A DNA stretch of 64,000 bases from Paenibacillus sp. sptzw28 (GCF_019550795.1 NZ_CP080545.1:2437501-2501500); one strand, 5' to 3'. Counted from the first letter of the stretch, positions 36,059 to 45,239 are shown. The notes: generated by a model not told the origin, from the sequence alone. Made by a program: numbers and translations.

Positions 36059-37435
36059 ATGACAGAACAGCTTCAAAAGACCGGCAATGGCCGGCTTGCG
36101 ACATATGAGGAAGCCAGAGAGTGGATTGAGGGGCTTGTCCCATTCGGCATCCGGCCCGGAATGGAAAGAATCAACCGGCTGATGTCCGCCTTTAATCATC
36201 CGGAGCGGCGGCTGAAGTTTATTCACGTTGCCGGTACGAACGGGAAGGGCTCCGTCTGCGCCTATCTGACCAGCGTACTGCTGCGATGCGGCTATGACGT
36301 AGGAACGTATACTTCTCCGTACATCACAAAATTTACGAACCGGTTCCGATATAACGGATCGGATATCCCGGAGGAAACGCTGCTTCAGCTTTCAAATGAG
36401 CTCAAGCCTCATGTAGAAGCGATTGCGGCGACAGAGCTTGGATCGCCATCCATGTTCGAGGTATCGACGGCGCTGGCGATTTTGTATTATGCAACAGTCT
36501 CTTATCCGGATTTCGTCGTCTGGGAGACCGGTCTCGGCGGCCGCCTTGATGTCACGAATATCGTGACGCCGATCGTATCGGTCATTACCAACGTCGGCCA
36601 TGATCATATGGATATCCTTGGCGATACAATCGCGGATGTGACGCGCGAGAAGGCCGGCATTATCAAGCCCGGCGTTCCCGTCATCAGCGCAGTAAGCCAG
36701 TCGGAAGCAATTGATATCATCGCTTCGACTGCGAAATCAAGAAACAGCTCGCTTTATCTTCTTGGCGATAAATTCAGCGAAACGGCGATTGAAGTACGGG
36801 AGAATGAGCAGACATTCCGTTTCAACGGGTTGTTTCGACCCATTGAACCGCTTACCATTACGCTGAATGGCGCGCATCAGCGGACCAACGCCGCGGTTGC
36901 CGTTATGACACTGGAGATTATGCGGCAGTATTACGCGCTGATCATGGAAGATGACGATTTACGCGAAGGCTTGCGCGATGCCGCATGGCCCGGACGCTTG
37001 GAAATGGTTACGCAGTCGCCGCGTGTCCTGGTGGATGGCGCGCACAATCCGGAAGGTGCGGAGACGTTGGCAGCGGCTTTGCGGGATACGTACCGGTATG
37101 AACGGCTTCACTTGATGATAGGGATGCTGTCGAACAAGAATCATCCTGATACTTTACGGCATATACTACCTCTAGTGGATACGCTCGTGGTAACCGAGCC
37201 GGATTTTCGCAAGGCGATGTCTGCAGGAGTGCTGGCGGAAATCGTTCAAGGCATGCGGGAGCAGCTCGGCCGTCACTTTGAGCTCATCGTTGAACCGAAT
37301 TGGAAGCAGGCGCTTGAAAGGCTGCAGACATTGACCGGAGAAGCCGATTTGGCGGTCGTGACCGGGACGCTCTATCTGATTGCCGACGTCCGCTCTCAGT
37401 TGCTATACAATAAGGAATCCGAAAAAGGTTGGTGA
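36059..37435 (+). CDS. folC: Bifunctional folylpolyglutamate synthase / dihydrofolate synthase
   Basis: Mur-ligase family enzyme adding glutamates to folates, 458 aa. The P-loop is VAGTNGKGSV near residue 60, followed by YTSPYITKFTNRF, WETGLGGRLDVTN, and TNVGHDHMDILGDT. The C-terminal domain has VDGAHNPEGAE. The start ATG follows GGAAGAAGG. It lies between valS and murC, with murC 7 nt downstream. Confidence 0.97.
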   Translation: MTEQLQKTGNGRLATYEEAREWIEGLVPFGIRPGMERINRLMSAFNHPERRLKFIHVAGTNGKGSVCAYLTSVLLRCGYDVGTYTSPYITKFTNRFRYNGSDIPEETLLQLSNELKPHVEAIAATELGSPSMFEVSTALAILYYATVSYPDFVVWETGLGGRLDVTNIVTPIVSVITNVGHDHMDILGDTIADVTREKAGIIKPGVPVISAVSQSEAIDIIASTAKSRNSSLYLLGDKFSETAIEVRENEQTFRFNGLFRPIEPLTITLNGAHQRTNAAVAVMTLEIMRQYYALIMEDDDLREGLRDAAWPGRLEMVTQSPRVLVDGAHNPEGAETLAAALRDTYRYERLHLMIGMLSNKNHPDTLRHILPLVDTLVVTEPDFRKAMSAGVLAEIVQGMREQLGRHFELIVEPNWKQALERLQTLTGEADLAVVTGTLYLIADVRSQLLYNKESEKGW

Positions 37436-37442
37436 ACCGTCT

Positions 37443-38831
37443 TTGAATACGGCAGAACACGTTCATTTCATCGGTATCGGCGGTTACGGTATGAGCGCGA
37501 TAGCCCGGGTCATGCTGGAAATGGGTTATAAGGTGACCGGCTCCGACGTTGCAGGACAGGAACTTACAGAGAAGCTCGCAGCGAAAGGAGCCCGGATCTA
37601 TATCGGTCACGAGCCCGACCATGTAAGGGGTGCAGACCTCGTCGTCTACTCGACGGCATTGTCCCGGGACAATGTGGAGCGGAAAGCGGCGGAGGATTTA
37701 AACATACCGATTCTGCACCGTGCGCAAATGCTTGCGAAACTGATGAATAACGGAAAAGGCGTGGCGGTTGCAGGCGCACACGGCAAAACGACGACTTCTT
37801 CCATGATTGCGCTCGTCATGGAAACATGCGAGCTTGACCCAACCTATATTATCGGCGGTGAAATCGTAAACGTCGGCACGAACGCGAAAGCGGGAAAAGG
37901 TGAGTATGTGGTGGCGGAAGCCGATGAAAGCGACGGCTCCTTCCTGCAATACCATCCGACAATCGCCATCGTAACGAACATCGAGCCGGATCATCTCGAA
38001 AACTATGACGGCGACTTCACCAAACTAAAAGCGGCATATGTTCAATTCCTGAATCAAGTGAAGCGGGAAGGTAAGGCGATTGTTTGCACCGATGACGAAA
38101 ATATTCGTGAGATGCAGCCGCAGTTGGAAGCCGGGCCGCTCGGAAATTCCGGAGTGATAACGTATGCGATTGAACGGGAAGCCGTTTATATGGCAAAGAA
38201 CATTGTACTCGGCGATCGCAAAGTTTCATTTGACATGACCCGTCACGGGAAGACGCTAGGGACTATAGAGCTTTCCGTTCCCGGCCTGCACAATGTTTAC
38301 AATGCTATGGCTACCGTCATAACCTGTTTGGAAGCGGGAGTGCCTTTCGCAGCAATCGCAAAGGCGATTGTGGATTTCCGCGGTGCCAAACGCCGTTTCC
38401 AGGTGCTCGGCGAAATCAACGACATACTCGTAATTGACGATTACGCTCATCATCCTACCGAAATCCAGGCGACAATCAGCGCTGCGAAATCGACTGGTAA
38501 GCGCATTATTGCTGTCTTTCAGCCGCAGCGATACACAAGAACATTCTTTCTGCTCGAGCAGTTCAGCAGGGCTTTCACGGAAGCGGATGAGGTGATCATC
38601 ACCGACATTTTCTCCCCGGCCGGCGAGCAGCAAATTGAAGGCGTTCATTCAAAGAAGCTTGTTGAGCTCATCGTGAAAAACAGCAATGCCAACACGCGCT
38701 ACATTCCAACGAAGGAAGAAGTGCTGGCGGAGCTGTCTAAAAGTGTAGTTCCCGGCGATCTCGTCATTACAATGGGTGCGGGAGACATTTGGAAAGCAGC
38801 GGACGGTCTTGCCAGAATGCTTCGCGAATAA
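37443..38831 (+). CDS. murC: UDP-N-acetylmuramate-L-alanine ligase
   Basis: Adds L-Ala to UDP-MurNAc, the first peptide step of peptidoglycan precursor synthesis. It is 462 aa. The N-terminal domain has HFIGIGGYGMSAIARVM; the ATP-binding loop is GAHGKTTTSSM; EADESDGSF and NIEPDHLENY follow, and the C-terminal domain has DDYAHHPTEI and FQPQRYTRT. The TTG start at 37443 follows AAGGTTGGTGA and gives the normal N-terminus; the longer upstream frame runs into folC. A strong terminator follows. Confidence 0.97.
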   Translation: MNTAEHVHFIGIGGYGMSAIARVMLEMGYKVTGSDVAGQELTEKLAAKGARIYIGHEPDHVRGADLVVYSTALSRDNVERKAAEDLNIPILHRAQMLAKLMNNGKGVAVAGAHGKTTTSSMIALVMETCELDPTYIIGGEIVNVGTNAKAGKGEYVVAEADESDGSFLQYHPTIAIVTNIEPDHLENYDGDFTKLKAAYVQFLNQVKREGKAIVCTDDENIREMQPQLEAGPLGNSGVITYAIEREAVYMAKNIVLGDRKVSFDMTRHGKTLGTIELSVPGLHNVYNAMATVITCLEAGVPFAAIAKAIVDFRGAKRRFQVLGEINDILVIDDYAHHPTEIQATISAAKSTGKRIIAVFQPQRYTRTFFLLEQFSRAFTEADEVIITDIFSPAGEQQIEGVHSKKLVELIVKNSNANTRYIPTKEEVLAELSKSVVPGDLVITMGAGDIWKAADGLARMLRE

Positions 38832-38836
38832 CGCTT

Positions 38837-38865
38837 CCAAGGGCCTCGGCCCTCTGGACACCTGG
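38837..38865 (+). repeat. Third copy of the GGGCC-hairpin motif
   Basis: CCAAGGGCCTCGGCCCTC followed by TGGACACCTGG is a near copy of 38933-38962 and of the inverse of 39464-39492. It sits directly upstream of, and overlaps, the murC terminator. Confidence 0.8.
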
Positions 38866-38890
38866 ATATTCAATATCCGGGTGTTTTTTT
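38858..38890 (+). terminator. Rho-independent terminator of murC
   Basis: ACACCTGGATAT at 38858-38869 pairs with ATATCCGGGTGT at 38873-38884 and a run of eight Ts follows. Its 5' flank (38837-38865) is itself a copy of the motif found in the inverted repeats just downstream. Confidence 0.9.
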
Positions 38891-38895
38891 TGGAT

Positions 38896-38965
38896 CCCCC
38901 CTAAATCCCCCGGAGGGGGACCCCAAGGGCCTCCGGCCCTCTGGACACCCGGAAAGGTATAACGT
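38896..38965 (+). repeat. Left long inverted repeat of the post-murC element
   Basis: About 70 bp that match the inverse of 39452-39523 almost base for base from CCTAAATCCC to GGTATAACGT. It contains two small hairpins: TCCCCC-GGA-GGGGGA and AGGGCC-TCC-GGCCCT. Confidence 0.85.
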
Positions 38966-39100
38966 TTGTGCTCCAGAGACGGTTGCAAGACCCATGCCAG
39001 CGAGTTTCCGATTGTCCCTTTGGGACAAACTTCACTTTACGTGCTACAGAGAGAATTCGCGAAGCCGGAATTTCGAATGTAGAACACCCGGCTCTGTGAG
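38896..39100 (+). repeat. Tandem unit 1 of the post-murC element
   Basis: Starts with the left inverted repeat and continues GGTATAACGTTTGTG, CGGTTGCAA, TTGTCCC-TTT-GGGACAA, ACTTCACTTTACGT, a CTACAG/TGTAG hairpin around TTCGCGAAGCCGGAA, and GAACACCCGGC. The same order recurs in unit 2. Confidence 0.8.
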
Positions 39101-39292
39101 CCTTCCTAAATCTCTGAGAGGGCCAGCGAGGCCGACTCTCGAAGAGGTATAATGTTTGTGTTCCGGGCACGGTTGCAATACCATGCCAACAACTCCCCGG
39201 TTGTCCCTATGGGAGAAACTTCACTTTACGTTCTACAGAGAGATTCGCGAAGCCGGAATCTCAATTGTAGAACACCCGGCGGAGTGAGAATC
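39101..39292 (+). repeat. Tandem unit 2 of the post-murC element
   Basis: Starts CCTTCCTAAATCTCTGAGAG (a degraded copy of the inverted-repeat start), then GGTATAATGTTTGTG at 39146, CGGTTGCAA, TTGTCCC, ACTTCACTTTACGT, and the hairpin GTTCTACA (39230) to TGTAGAAC with inner GAGATTC/GAATCTC, ending GAACACCCGGC. It is offset about 190-205 bp from unit 1. TATAAT at 39148-39153 resembles a -10 box. Confidence 0.8.
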
Positions 39293-39451
39293 TTACCAAT
39301 ACAGTTTGTGTAATCAGTCTCTGTGGCGCCAACGTTAGTATGGGACGAAGTCCACCAGGCCGCACGTGAGCGCATCATTAGAGCGTGTCCCGTCAGGGAC
39401 GAAAGCGGGGTTACGCAGACAGCTGCATAATCCCGCTTCTCTCTAACTCCG
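39293..39451 (+). repeat. Single-copy middle of the post-murC element
   Basis: No ORF of note. It contains GTCCC-GTCA-GGGAC (39388-39401) and a strong hairpin AAGCGGGGTTA / TAATCCCGCTT at 39402-39437. It may be a diverged inverse copy of the unit interior. Confidence 0.5.
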
Positions 39452-39523
39452 ACGTTATACCATTCCGGGTGTCCAGAGGGCCGGGGCCCTTGGGGTCCCT
39501 CCTCGGGAGGGATTTAGGGAGGG
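39452..39523 (-). repeat. Right long inverted repeat of the post-murC element
   Basis: Inverse of 38896-38965. Its hairpin TCCCTCC/GGAGGGA differs from the left copy by a paired substitution (C-G to T-A), and AGGGCC/GGCCCT keeps the stem while the loop changes. No clear target-site duplication flanks the element. Confidence 0.85.
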
Positions 39524-39583
39524 AATATTCCTCTTAATCTCTTCATACACTCTATTAGAGAATGTGGACAAGGAGAGTGTGAT

Positions 39584-40984
39584 ATGAACTCGAAAGCGCG
39601 TATAACGTTTCGTTTCGATAAAGAGAATGGCGCACGTGTTGAGCGAAAACCGGAAGAGAAGGAGCGTCCTATCAAATCGAATGTCGTACCGTTTTTCCAA
39701 GAGGAGCTGAAATTTTCCTCGGATGCCGGTACGTGGAACAGCCCGTTCCAGGACGATTCCTCCGCGCTGGAGCAGCTCATTCGGGAAACTGACAATAGAC
39801 CGAGTGCTCCGTTACCGCCACATACCTCCCGGACTGCTTCCGAGGAACGAATTCACCGGGCTCAAGCGGCGCCGAAGCTTACGACGAAGCTTACGACGAA
39901 GCAGCAGTCAGCCCAATATGAGACCTCCTTGAATCCGCCGCAGCATTATCATTATGAATGGGTGGATCATGTGCCGCTTGGCGATGAATTAGCCGGAAAT
40001 TCAGCGGCTCGGGAGCCGGAGGCTTATCCGGTGATTGAGCTGGACGAGTTCGACAACCGGGACAAAGGCAAGCTTCATTCGGGGGCAGTGTCGCCTTTCA
40101 AAACCGCGAAAACCTATGGTCCGTCACGCGGTCCTTCCTGGTATAAAGTATTTGCATCGGTAACAGGGGCGATCGTGACCGGCGCGTTGTTCGGCTATTT
40201 CGTCCTGGCACTGTTTACGGGAGAGCCTGCGGATGAAAGTGGCGATTTGCCGGCTGTTGGCAGCCCCGTATCGAATACGGCGGCTATCGCCAACACCGGG
40301 CAGCAGACAGCAGGCGGAAAGGCGGATAATAATATTCAATCCGGCACTAATCCCGTTTCAACGTCTGCTATTAAAGTCGATGTCCCGGAAACCTCTTATT
40401 ATATGCTTCAATTCGGTGTTTTCAGCAATAAAGAAGGTTCCGATGCCGCAGTGGCCGAACTGAAAGGCAAGGGTTTGGCCGCCGCAGCATTATCCACTCC
40501 GGAAGGCTACCGAGTCTATGTCGGTATGGCTGCCGATCGGGATAATGCGTTTGCTTTGAGTCAAACGCTTGCCGGTATGGATGTTTATATCAAGCAGGTC
40601 GAAGTTCCCTCGCTTTCGGCGATTCCATTTAAGGGAGACGCTGCCGTTGTGGAATCATTTTTCAAACAAACCGATCAGCTCTTACGATTAATGAATGGCA
40701 TGACGATCGGCAAGCTCGGCCAAACGGCTGTTAAAGTCGATGGCAGCTGGAGCGAGCTTCATCAGCAGTGGACCAAATCGGCTTCCATTATGGAGAGCGG
40801 TATAGTCGGCAAGGAAGAAAAAGCGGCTCTGCTTAGTCTTGTACAGCAGGTGAATACCGCAGCGGTAGCGGCTCAGGAATATGCCAAGAATCAGTCGGAA
40901 GCGCATTTATGGACCATACAGACCGCTTTAATGAAGGCCGTATTCGCCGAGCAGGAATGGTTTGTGTCTATGGGTGGATTGTAA
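39584..40984 (+). CDS. spoIIB: SpoIIB-like SPOR-domain sporulation protein
   Basis: Single-pass membrane protein, 466 aa. A long hydrophilic N-terminal cytosolic part is followed by a membrane helix at about 190-212 (FASVTGAIVTGALFGYFVLAL) and an external SPOR domain at about 268-345 (YYMLQFGVFSNKEGSDAAVA ... GYRVYVGMAADRDNAFAL), which binds denuded peptidoglycan at septa. In B. subtilis spoIIB lies between folC/comC and maf and assists dissolution of septal peptidoglycan during engulfment; this synteny supports the call. The start follows CAAGGAGAG. A short duplication encodes LTTKLTTK near residue 100. Confidence 0.85.
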   Translation: MNSKARITFRFDKENGARVERKPEEKERPIKSNVVPFFQEELKFSSDAGTWNSPFQDDSSALEQLIRETDNRPSAPLPPHTSRTASEERIHRAQAAPKLTTKLTTKQQSAQYETSLNPPQHYHYEWVDHVPLGDELAGNSAAREPEAYPVIELDEFDNRDKGKLHSGAVSPFKTAKTYGPSRGPSWYKVFASVTGAIVTGALFGYFVLALFTGEPADESGDLPAVGSPVSNTAAIANTGQQTAGGKADNNIQSGTNPVSTSAIKVDVPETSYYMLQFGVFSNKEGSDAAVAELKGKGLAAAALSTPEGYRVYVGMAADRDNAFALSQTLAGMDVYIKQVEVPSLSAIPFKGDAAVVESFFKQTDQLLRLMNGMTIGKLGQTAVKVDGSWSELHQQWTKSASIMESGIVGKEEKAALLSLVQQVNTAAVAAQEYAKNQSEAHLWTIQTALMKAVFAEQEWFVSMGGL

Positions 40985-41046
40985 ACCGTTCTTCTGGAGC
41001 GTATAATAAATTGAACGTGTCATAAAATGGCGAGGGACGTTGGAAG

Positions 41047-41289
41047 ATGAAGAAAAATATATGGATATTGCTTCTATTTATCGTAATCGGTTTACTTGCC
41101 GGCGCACTCGTTTCGCGTTGGCTCGCTCCCGTCCCGGGACTTTCGTTTTTAACGAAATCGACACAGATCGTCTGGTCGCCCTCTGCTGATCTGCTTGTGT
41201 TCAGTTACAATATTACGATTCATCTCAATTTAAGCTTGCTTGGCATTCTCGGAGTCATTATTGCGATTTGGCTTTACCGCAAAATGTAA
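41047..41289 (+). CDS. DUF4321-like small membrane protein
   Basis: 80 aa with two membrane helices, MKKNIWILLLFIVIGLLAGAL at the N-terminus and LNLSLLGILGVIIAIWLYR at the C-terminus. The start pattern and the position just upstream of maf fit the DUF4321 family, whose function is unknown. The ribosome binding site is GGGACGTTGGAAG. Probably co-transcribed with spoIIB and maf. Confidence 0.75.
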   Translation: MKKNIWILLLFIVIGLLAGALVSRWLAPVPGLSFLTKSTQIVWSPSADLLVFSYNITIHLNLSLLGILGVIIAIWLYRKM

Positions 41290-41367
41290 ACAACCTTATC
41301 CCCGGAAATGCTGATCCGGATTGCCGGGCAGGAACCCTTCCGAAGAAAACTTTAGGAGCTACATACA

Positions 41368-41997
41368 ATGGAATTGCCCTTGTCACCAAACTCGTTGAAG
41401 GTTCGCCAGCTTGTTCTGGCTTCATCCTCGCCGCGCCGGCGGGAACTGGTCTCTTCTCTCGACCTTTCCCTGCCGGTTCTCATTTTGTCCACGGATACGG
41501 ATGAACGAACTCCGCCGGAATGGGCCCCATCTCATATCGTCGAACAGCTGGCGCTGCGTAAGGCGCACGCTGCCATTTCGATGCTTGAAGGGGAACTAGC
41601 ATCCCATTCAGTGATTATTGGGGCCGATACGATCGTCGTTGTCGATGGAGAGGTTTTGGGCAAACCGAAGGATGAGGCCGATGCGGCGGACATGCTCTTG
41701 AAAATTCAAGGCCGTCAGCATCAGGTTTACTCAGGGGTTGCTTGTATTAGGACGCAAGACGGTCTGGAGCAGGTCGCTCACCGAATGACTCTTGTCTCTA
41801 TGAAGCCGCTTGAGTTGGACCGCATCAAGCGTTATGTCGCTACGGGCGAGCCTATGGATAAGGCTGGCAGCTATGCGATCCAAGGGCTTGGGGCGACGCT
41901 TGTGAACGGCATCGACGGCTGTTATTTCAATGTTGTCGGCCTGCCGCTCTCGCTTCTTTCGGATATGCTTTCTACGTTTGGAATAGATGTATTTTGA
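41368..41997 (+). CDS. maf: Maf nucleoside triphosphate pyrophosphatase
   Basis: House-cleaning hydrolase of non-canonical NTPs such as dTTP/UTP or modified nucleotides, 209 aa. The motif LVLASSSPRRRELV is at residues 14-27, then EQLALRKAHAA, GADTIVVVDGEVLGKPKD, GSYAIQGLGATLVNGIDGCYFNVVGLPL. The start follows AGGAGCT. The order maf-radC-mreB is conserved in Bacilli. Confidence 0.96.
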   Translation: MELPLSPNSLKVRQLVLASSSPRRRELVSSLDLSLPVLILSTDTDERTPPEWAPSHIVEQLALRKAHAAISMLEGELASHSVIIGADTIVVVDGEVLGKPKDEADAADMLLKIQGRQHQVYSGVACIRTQDGLEQVAHRMTLVSMKPLELDRIKRYVATGEPMDKAGSYAIQGLGATLVNGIDGCYFNVVGLPLSLLSDMLSTFGIDVF

Positions 41998-42033
41998 GAT
42001 GCAGCATATAACTTCTCAGAAAGCAGGAATGAA

Positions 42034-42723
42034 ATGGAAGCGCAGAATTACGTGCTCAAGGATATTCCAAGCGAAGACCGGCCGCGGGAGCGCTTGATGG
42101 CAGTTGGGGCCGAGGCGTTAAGCCACGCGGAGCTGCTCGCGATATTGCTCAGAACGGGAACAAAGCGCGAATCCGCGGTTCTGCTCGCGTCCCGTGTCCT
42201 CAAGGAATGCGGCAGTCTGCGCGGCATTGTCGATTTAAGCATTGAAGAGCTGACATCCATTCGCGGTATCGGTCCGGCGAAAGCTGTGCAGCTTCGCGCC
42301 GGTATCGAGCTTGGACGCCGCCTTGCTAGAAGCCAGCAGGGAGAGACGCTCACGATACGCAAGCCGTCCGATGCGGCAAATTTCATGATGGAGGAGCTTC
42401 GTTATTTGAAGAAGGAGCACTTCGTCTGTTTGTTTCTGAACACGAAGAATCATGTCATTCACAAGGAGACGTTGTCTGTAGGGACGTTGAACGCTTCGCT
42501 GGTTCACCCGCGCGAGGTGTTTCGGGCGGCGATCAAGTGCAGCAGCGCCTCGATCATATGCTTACATAACCATCCGAGCGGAGATCCTACACCATCCCCT
42601 GAGGATGTGACTCTGACCCGACGATTGCTGGAAGCCGGCGAGCTGGTCGGTATTGATGTGCTTGACCATTTGGTAATTGGTGACAATCGCTTTATCAGTT
42701 TGAAGGAGCAAGGTTACATGTAA
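42034..42723 (+). CDS. radC: RadC (JAMM/MPN+ domain) protein
   Basis: 229 aa. An N-terminal helix-hairpin-helix region (TSIRGIGPAKAVQLRAG) precedes the MPN+ domain, with metal-binding motif HNHPSGDPTPSPEDVTLT near residue 175. Despite the name, a role in DNA repair is not established; the fold suggests a metal-dependent isopeptidase or nuclease-like activity. The start follows AAAGCAGGAA. It is located between maf and mreB. Confidence 0.95.
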   Translation: MEAQNYVLKDIPSEDRPRERLMAVGAEALSHAELLAILLRTGTKRESAVLLASRVLKECGSLRGIVDLSIEELTSIRGIGPAKAVQLRAGIELGRRLARSQQGETLTIRKPSDAANFMMEELRYLKKEHFVCLFLNTKNHVIHKETLSVGTLNASLVHPREVFRAAIKCSSASIICLHNHPSGDPTPSPEDVTLTRRLLEAGELVGIDVLDHLVIGDNRFISLKEQGYM

Positions 42724-42766
42724 TATAATATGAGAGATTGCCTTAAAAGAGAAAGGAAGATTAAAC

Positions 42767-43798
42767 ATGTTTGGTGGCTCCAAAGATCTCGGTATCGACC
42801 TCGGTACTGCAAACACGCTCGTATATGTAAGAGGCAAAGGCATTGTCGTTAGAGAACCGTCTGTGGTTGCTCTTCGTACTGATACAAAAACGATTGAGGC
42901 TGTCGGAGAAGCGGCGAAGAAAATGATCGGCCGTACTCCGGGCAACATTCGCGCTATCCGACCGATGAAGGACGGCGTTATCGCCGATTTTGAAACGACG
43001 GCTACGATGATCAAATATTTCATTCGGCAGGCGCAGAAGCAGCGTTCCCTATTCCCCCGTCACCCAAATGTCATGGTGTGTGTGCCATCCGGCATAACGG
43101 CCGTCGAGCAGAGAGCGGTTAAAGAGGCAACGGAGCAGGCAGGCGCCAGAGAAGCGTTTACGATTGAAGAACCGTTCGCAGCGGCAATCGGCGCCGATCT
43201 TCCGGTTTGGGAGCCTACGGGAAGCATGGTCGTCGATATCGGCGGAGGCACGACTGAAGTGGCCGTTATATCGCTGGGCGGTATTGTAACAAGCCGTTCT
43301 ATCCGGATTGCCGGAGATGAAATGGATGAAGCGATCATCCAGTATATCAAACGGATGTATAATTTGATGATCGGCGAGCGGACATCGGAGCAGCTGAAGA
43401 TGGAAATCGGCTCGGCACTGTCCATGGAGCAGCCGGAAACGATTGAAATCCGCGGCCGCGATCTCGTATCCGGCTTGCCGAAGACGCTTCCGATCTCGTC
43501 GGAAGAAATAACCGAAGCGCTCACCGATACGGTGAATGCAATCGTCGACGCGGTGAAGGTTACACTTGAGAAATGCCCGCCGGAGCTCTCCTCGGACATT
43601 ATGGACCGCGGTATCGTGCTGACCGGGGGAGGCGCTTTGCTGCGCAATCTTGACAAGCTGCTTGCCCGAGAAACGGGGATGCCTGTCATTGTGGCAGACA
43701 ATCCGCTTGATTGTGTTGCGATCGGAACAGGACGCGCTCTGGATAACATCGATTTATTCAAAACTCGGGGCGGCCCGGTTTCTCGTTCCAAACGATAA
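42767..43798 (+). CDS. mreB: Rod-shape-determining actin-like protein MreB
   Basis: Bacterial actin that guides lateral wall synthesis at the membrane, 343 aa. The N-terminus [20 protein letters not shown] holds the phosphate-1 loop; [18 protein letters not shown] is phosphate-2, and [18 protein letters not shown] the adenosine motif. The start follows GAAAGGAAG. It heads mreBCD. Confidence 0.98.
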   Translation: MFGGSKDLGIDLGTANTLVYVRGKGIVVREPSVVALRTDTKTIEAVGEAAKKMIGRTPGNIRAIRPMKDGVIADFETTATMIKYFIRQAQKQRSLFPRHPNVMVCVPSGITAVEQRAVKEATEQAGAREAFTIEEPFAAAIGADLPVWEPTGSMVVDIGGGTTEVAVISLGGIVTSRSIRIAGDEMDEAIIQYIKRMYNLMIGERTSEQLKMEIGSALSMEQPETIEIRGRDLVSGLPKTLPISSEEITEALTDTVNAIVDAVKVTLEKCPPELSSDIMDRGIVLTGGGALLRNLDKLLARETGMPVIVADNPLDCVAIGTGRALDNIDLFKTRGGPVSRSKR

Positions 43799-43842
43799 TA
43801 TCCGTATGGGGAACGCGTATGAGCGGAATGGACGGGTGATTC

Positions 43843-44718
43843 ATGTTTAATTGGATGCGAAATAAAAGAATGTTCGTGCTTATGCTCGTGTTTATTGTTT
43901 TCGTGGCCGTAATGGGCTTCTCCATCAGAGAGCGGAAAAATCTTTCGTGGCCCGAAAATTTTATCCTTGACTCGTCCGCTTTCGTGCAGCAATGGATATA
44001 CAGGCCCGCTGGTTATGTAGCGGGCTTGTTTAAAGATTTGTCCAATTTGCGGAATGTTTACGAAGAGAACGAGATCCTTCGCAAGACGGCCGCGGAATAT
44101 GCGCGGGCAAGTATTACGTATAACCGCATAGAAGAAGATAACGCACGTCTGAAAGAGGAATTAAAATTTACGCAACGGCAAAAAGAACTTGATAATTATC
44201 AATATATAATCGCTCAGGTTGTTGCGGCCAGCAATGACCCTTATAACACGACGATCCGTATCAACCTTGGTTCCAAGGACGGAATAAAACCGAATATGGC
44301 GGTTGTCACGGATAAAGGCTTAGTCGGACTGACCAGCCGCGTGGATCCGTTCTTTTCGTCCGTGATGCCGATTACCGATTTGGATGTCAATGCTCCCGAC
44401 ACGAAGGCTATTGCTGCAACAGTGCTCGGCAAGGAGAACAATTCGTTCGGCATGATCGAGAGCTATGATAAAGACACCGGCAAATTGACGATGAGCAAAA
44501 TTGCGGAGAATGATCCGTTAGCCAAAGGCGATACCGTCATTACTTCGGGCCTTGGAAATGTGTTTCCGAAAGGGATTGTAATAGGCACTGTAGATTCAAG
44601 GCAGGTAGGCGATTTTGGTTTGACCAATACGGCGACGATAACACCGGCCGCCGATTTTGACCATTTGACTGATGTGTTTGTCGTAAAAGTGCCGGAATCC
44701 GGGGCAGACGGGCAATGA
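43843..44718 (+). CDS. mreC: Rod shape-determining protein MreC
   Basis: Bitopic membrane scaffold of the elongasome, 291 aa. A membrane helix at about 7-25 (MFVLMLVFIVFVAVMGFS) is followed by a coiled coil at about 70-110 (EENEILRKTAAEYARA ... EEDNARLKEELKF) and a beta-rich external domain (GSKDGIKPNMAVVTDKGLVG). The stop overlaps the mreD start (ATGA). Confidence 0.96.
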   Translation: MFNWMRNKRMFVLMLVFIVFVAVMGFSIRERKNLSWPENFILDSSAFVQQWIYRPAGYVAGLFKDLSNLRNVYEENEILRKTAAEYARASITYNRIEEDNARLKEELKFTQRQKELDNYQYIIAQVVAASNDPYNTTIRINLGSKDGIKPNMAVVTDKGLVGLTSRVDPFFSSVMPITDLDVNAPDTKAIAATVLGKENNSFGMIESYDKDTGKLTMSKIAENDPLAKGDTVITSGLGNVFPKGIVIGTVDSRQVGDFGLTNTATITPAADFDHLTDVFVVKVPESGADGQ

Positions 44719-45239
44719 GCATCCAAAGGATTATTGGTGTGATGCTGCTGTTCTTCCTGTCGGAGGGAACTCTCTTCTATTGGCTGCTCCCGGATAGTCT
44801 GGTCGGGCGAGTTGTACCTCATTTTACGCTGGCGTTCGTCCTTTTCGCCTCACTTTACCGCGGCCGCCATACTGCACTTGTACTTGGACTTGCGTTCGGG
44901 CTGCTCCAGGATGTTGTATTTTACGGAAGAATAATCGGGGTGCACTCGTTTGCAATGGGACTTGTCGGATATTTGACCGGCCTTTTGATGGAGCGCAAGA
45001 GAAGCACGTTGTTTATGGCTTTAACGATGATCGGCATATCGACCCTTGTATACGATACCGTTGTTCATTACATATACAGGGTTTTCCGTCTGACCGATCT
45101 TTCCTACAGGTGGGCTCTTCTCCATCACATATTGCCGAGCTTGTTCCTCCAGGTTTTATTCGCGCTGGTTCTTTATGTTCCGGCAAGACGATGGTTTGCG
45201 GGAAGTATAAAAAAGAAGAGCGAAGATCAGGAAGAGTAG
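44715..45239 (+). CDS. mreD: Rod shape-determining protein MreD
   Basis: Integral membrane protein, 174 aa, with about five helices (IIGVMLLFFLSEGTLFYWLL, FTLAFVLFASLYRGR, ALVLGLAFGLLQDVVFYG). The GLLQDVVFYGRIIGVH segment is typical. Its start overlaps the mreC stop, showing translational coupling. Confidence 0.94.
   Translation: MSIQRIIGVMLLFFLSEGTLFYWLLPDSLVGRVVPHFTLAFVLFASLYRGRHTALVLGLAFGLLQDVVFYGRIIGVHSFAMGLVGYLTGLLMERKRSTLFMALTMIGISTLVYDTVVHYIYRVFRLTDLSYRWALLHHILPSLFLQVLFALVLYVPARRWFAGSIKKKSEDQEE

Noticed and set aside
38896..39292. CRISPR array
   Set aside because: Only two long degenerate units, no short exact repeats with unique spacers, and no cas genes.
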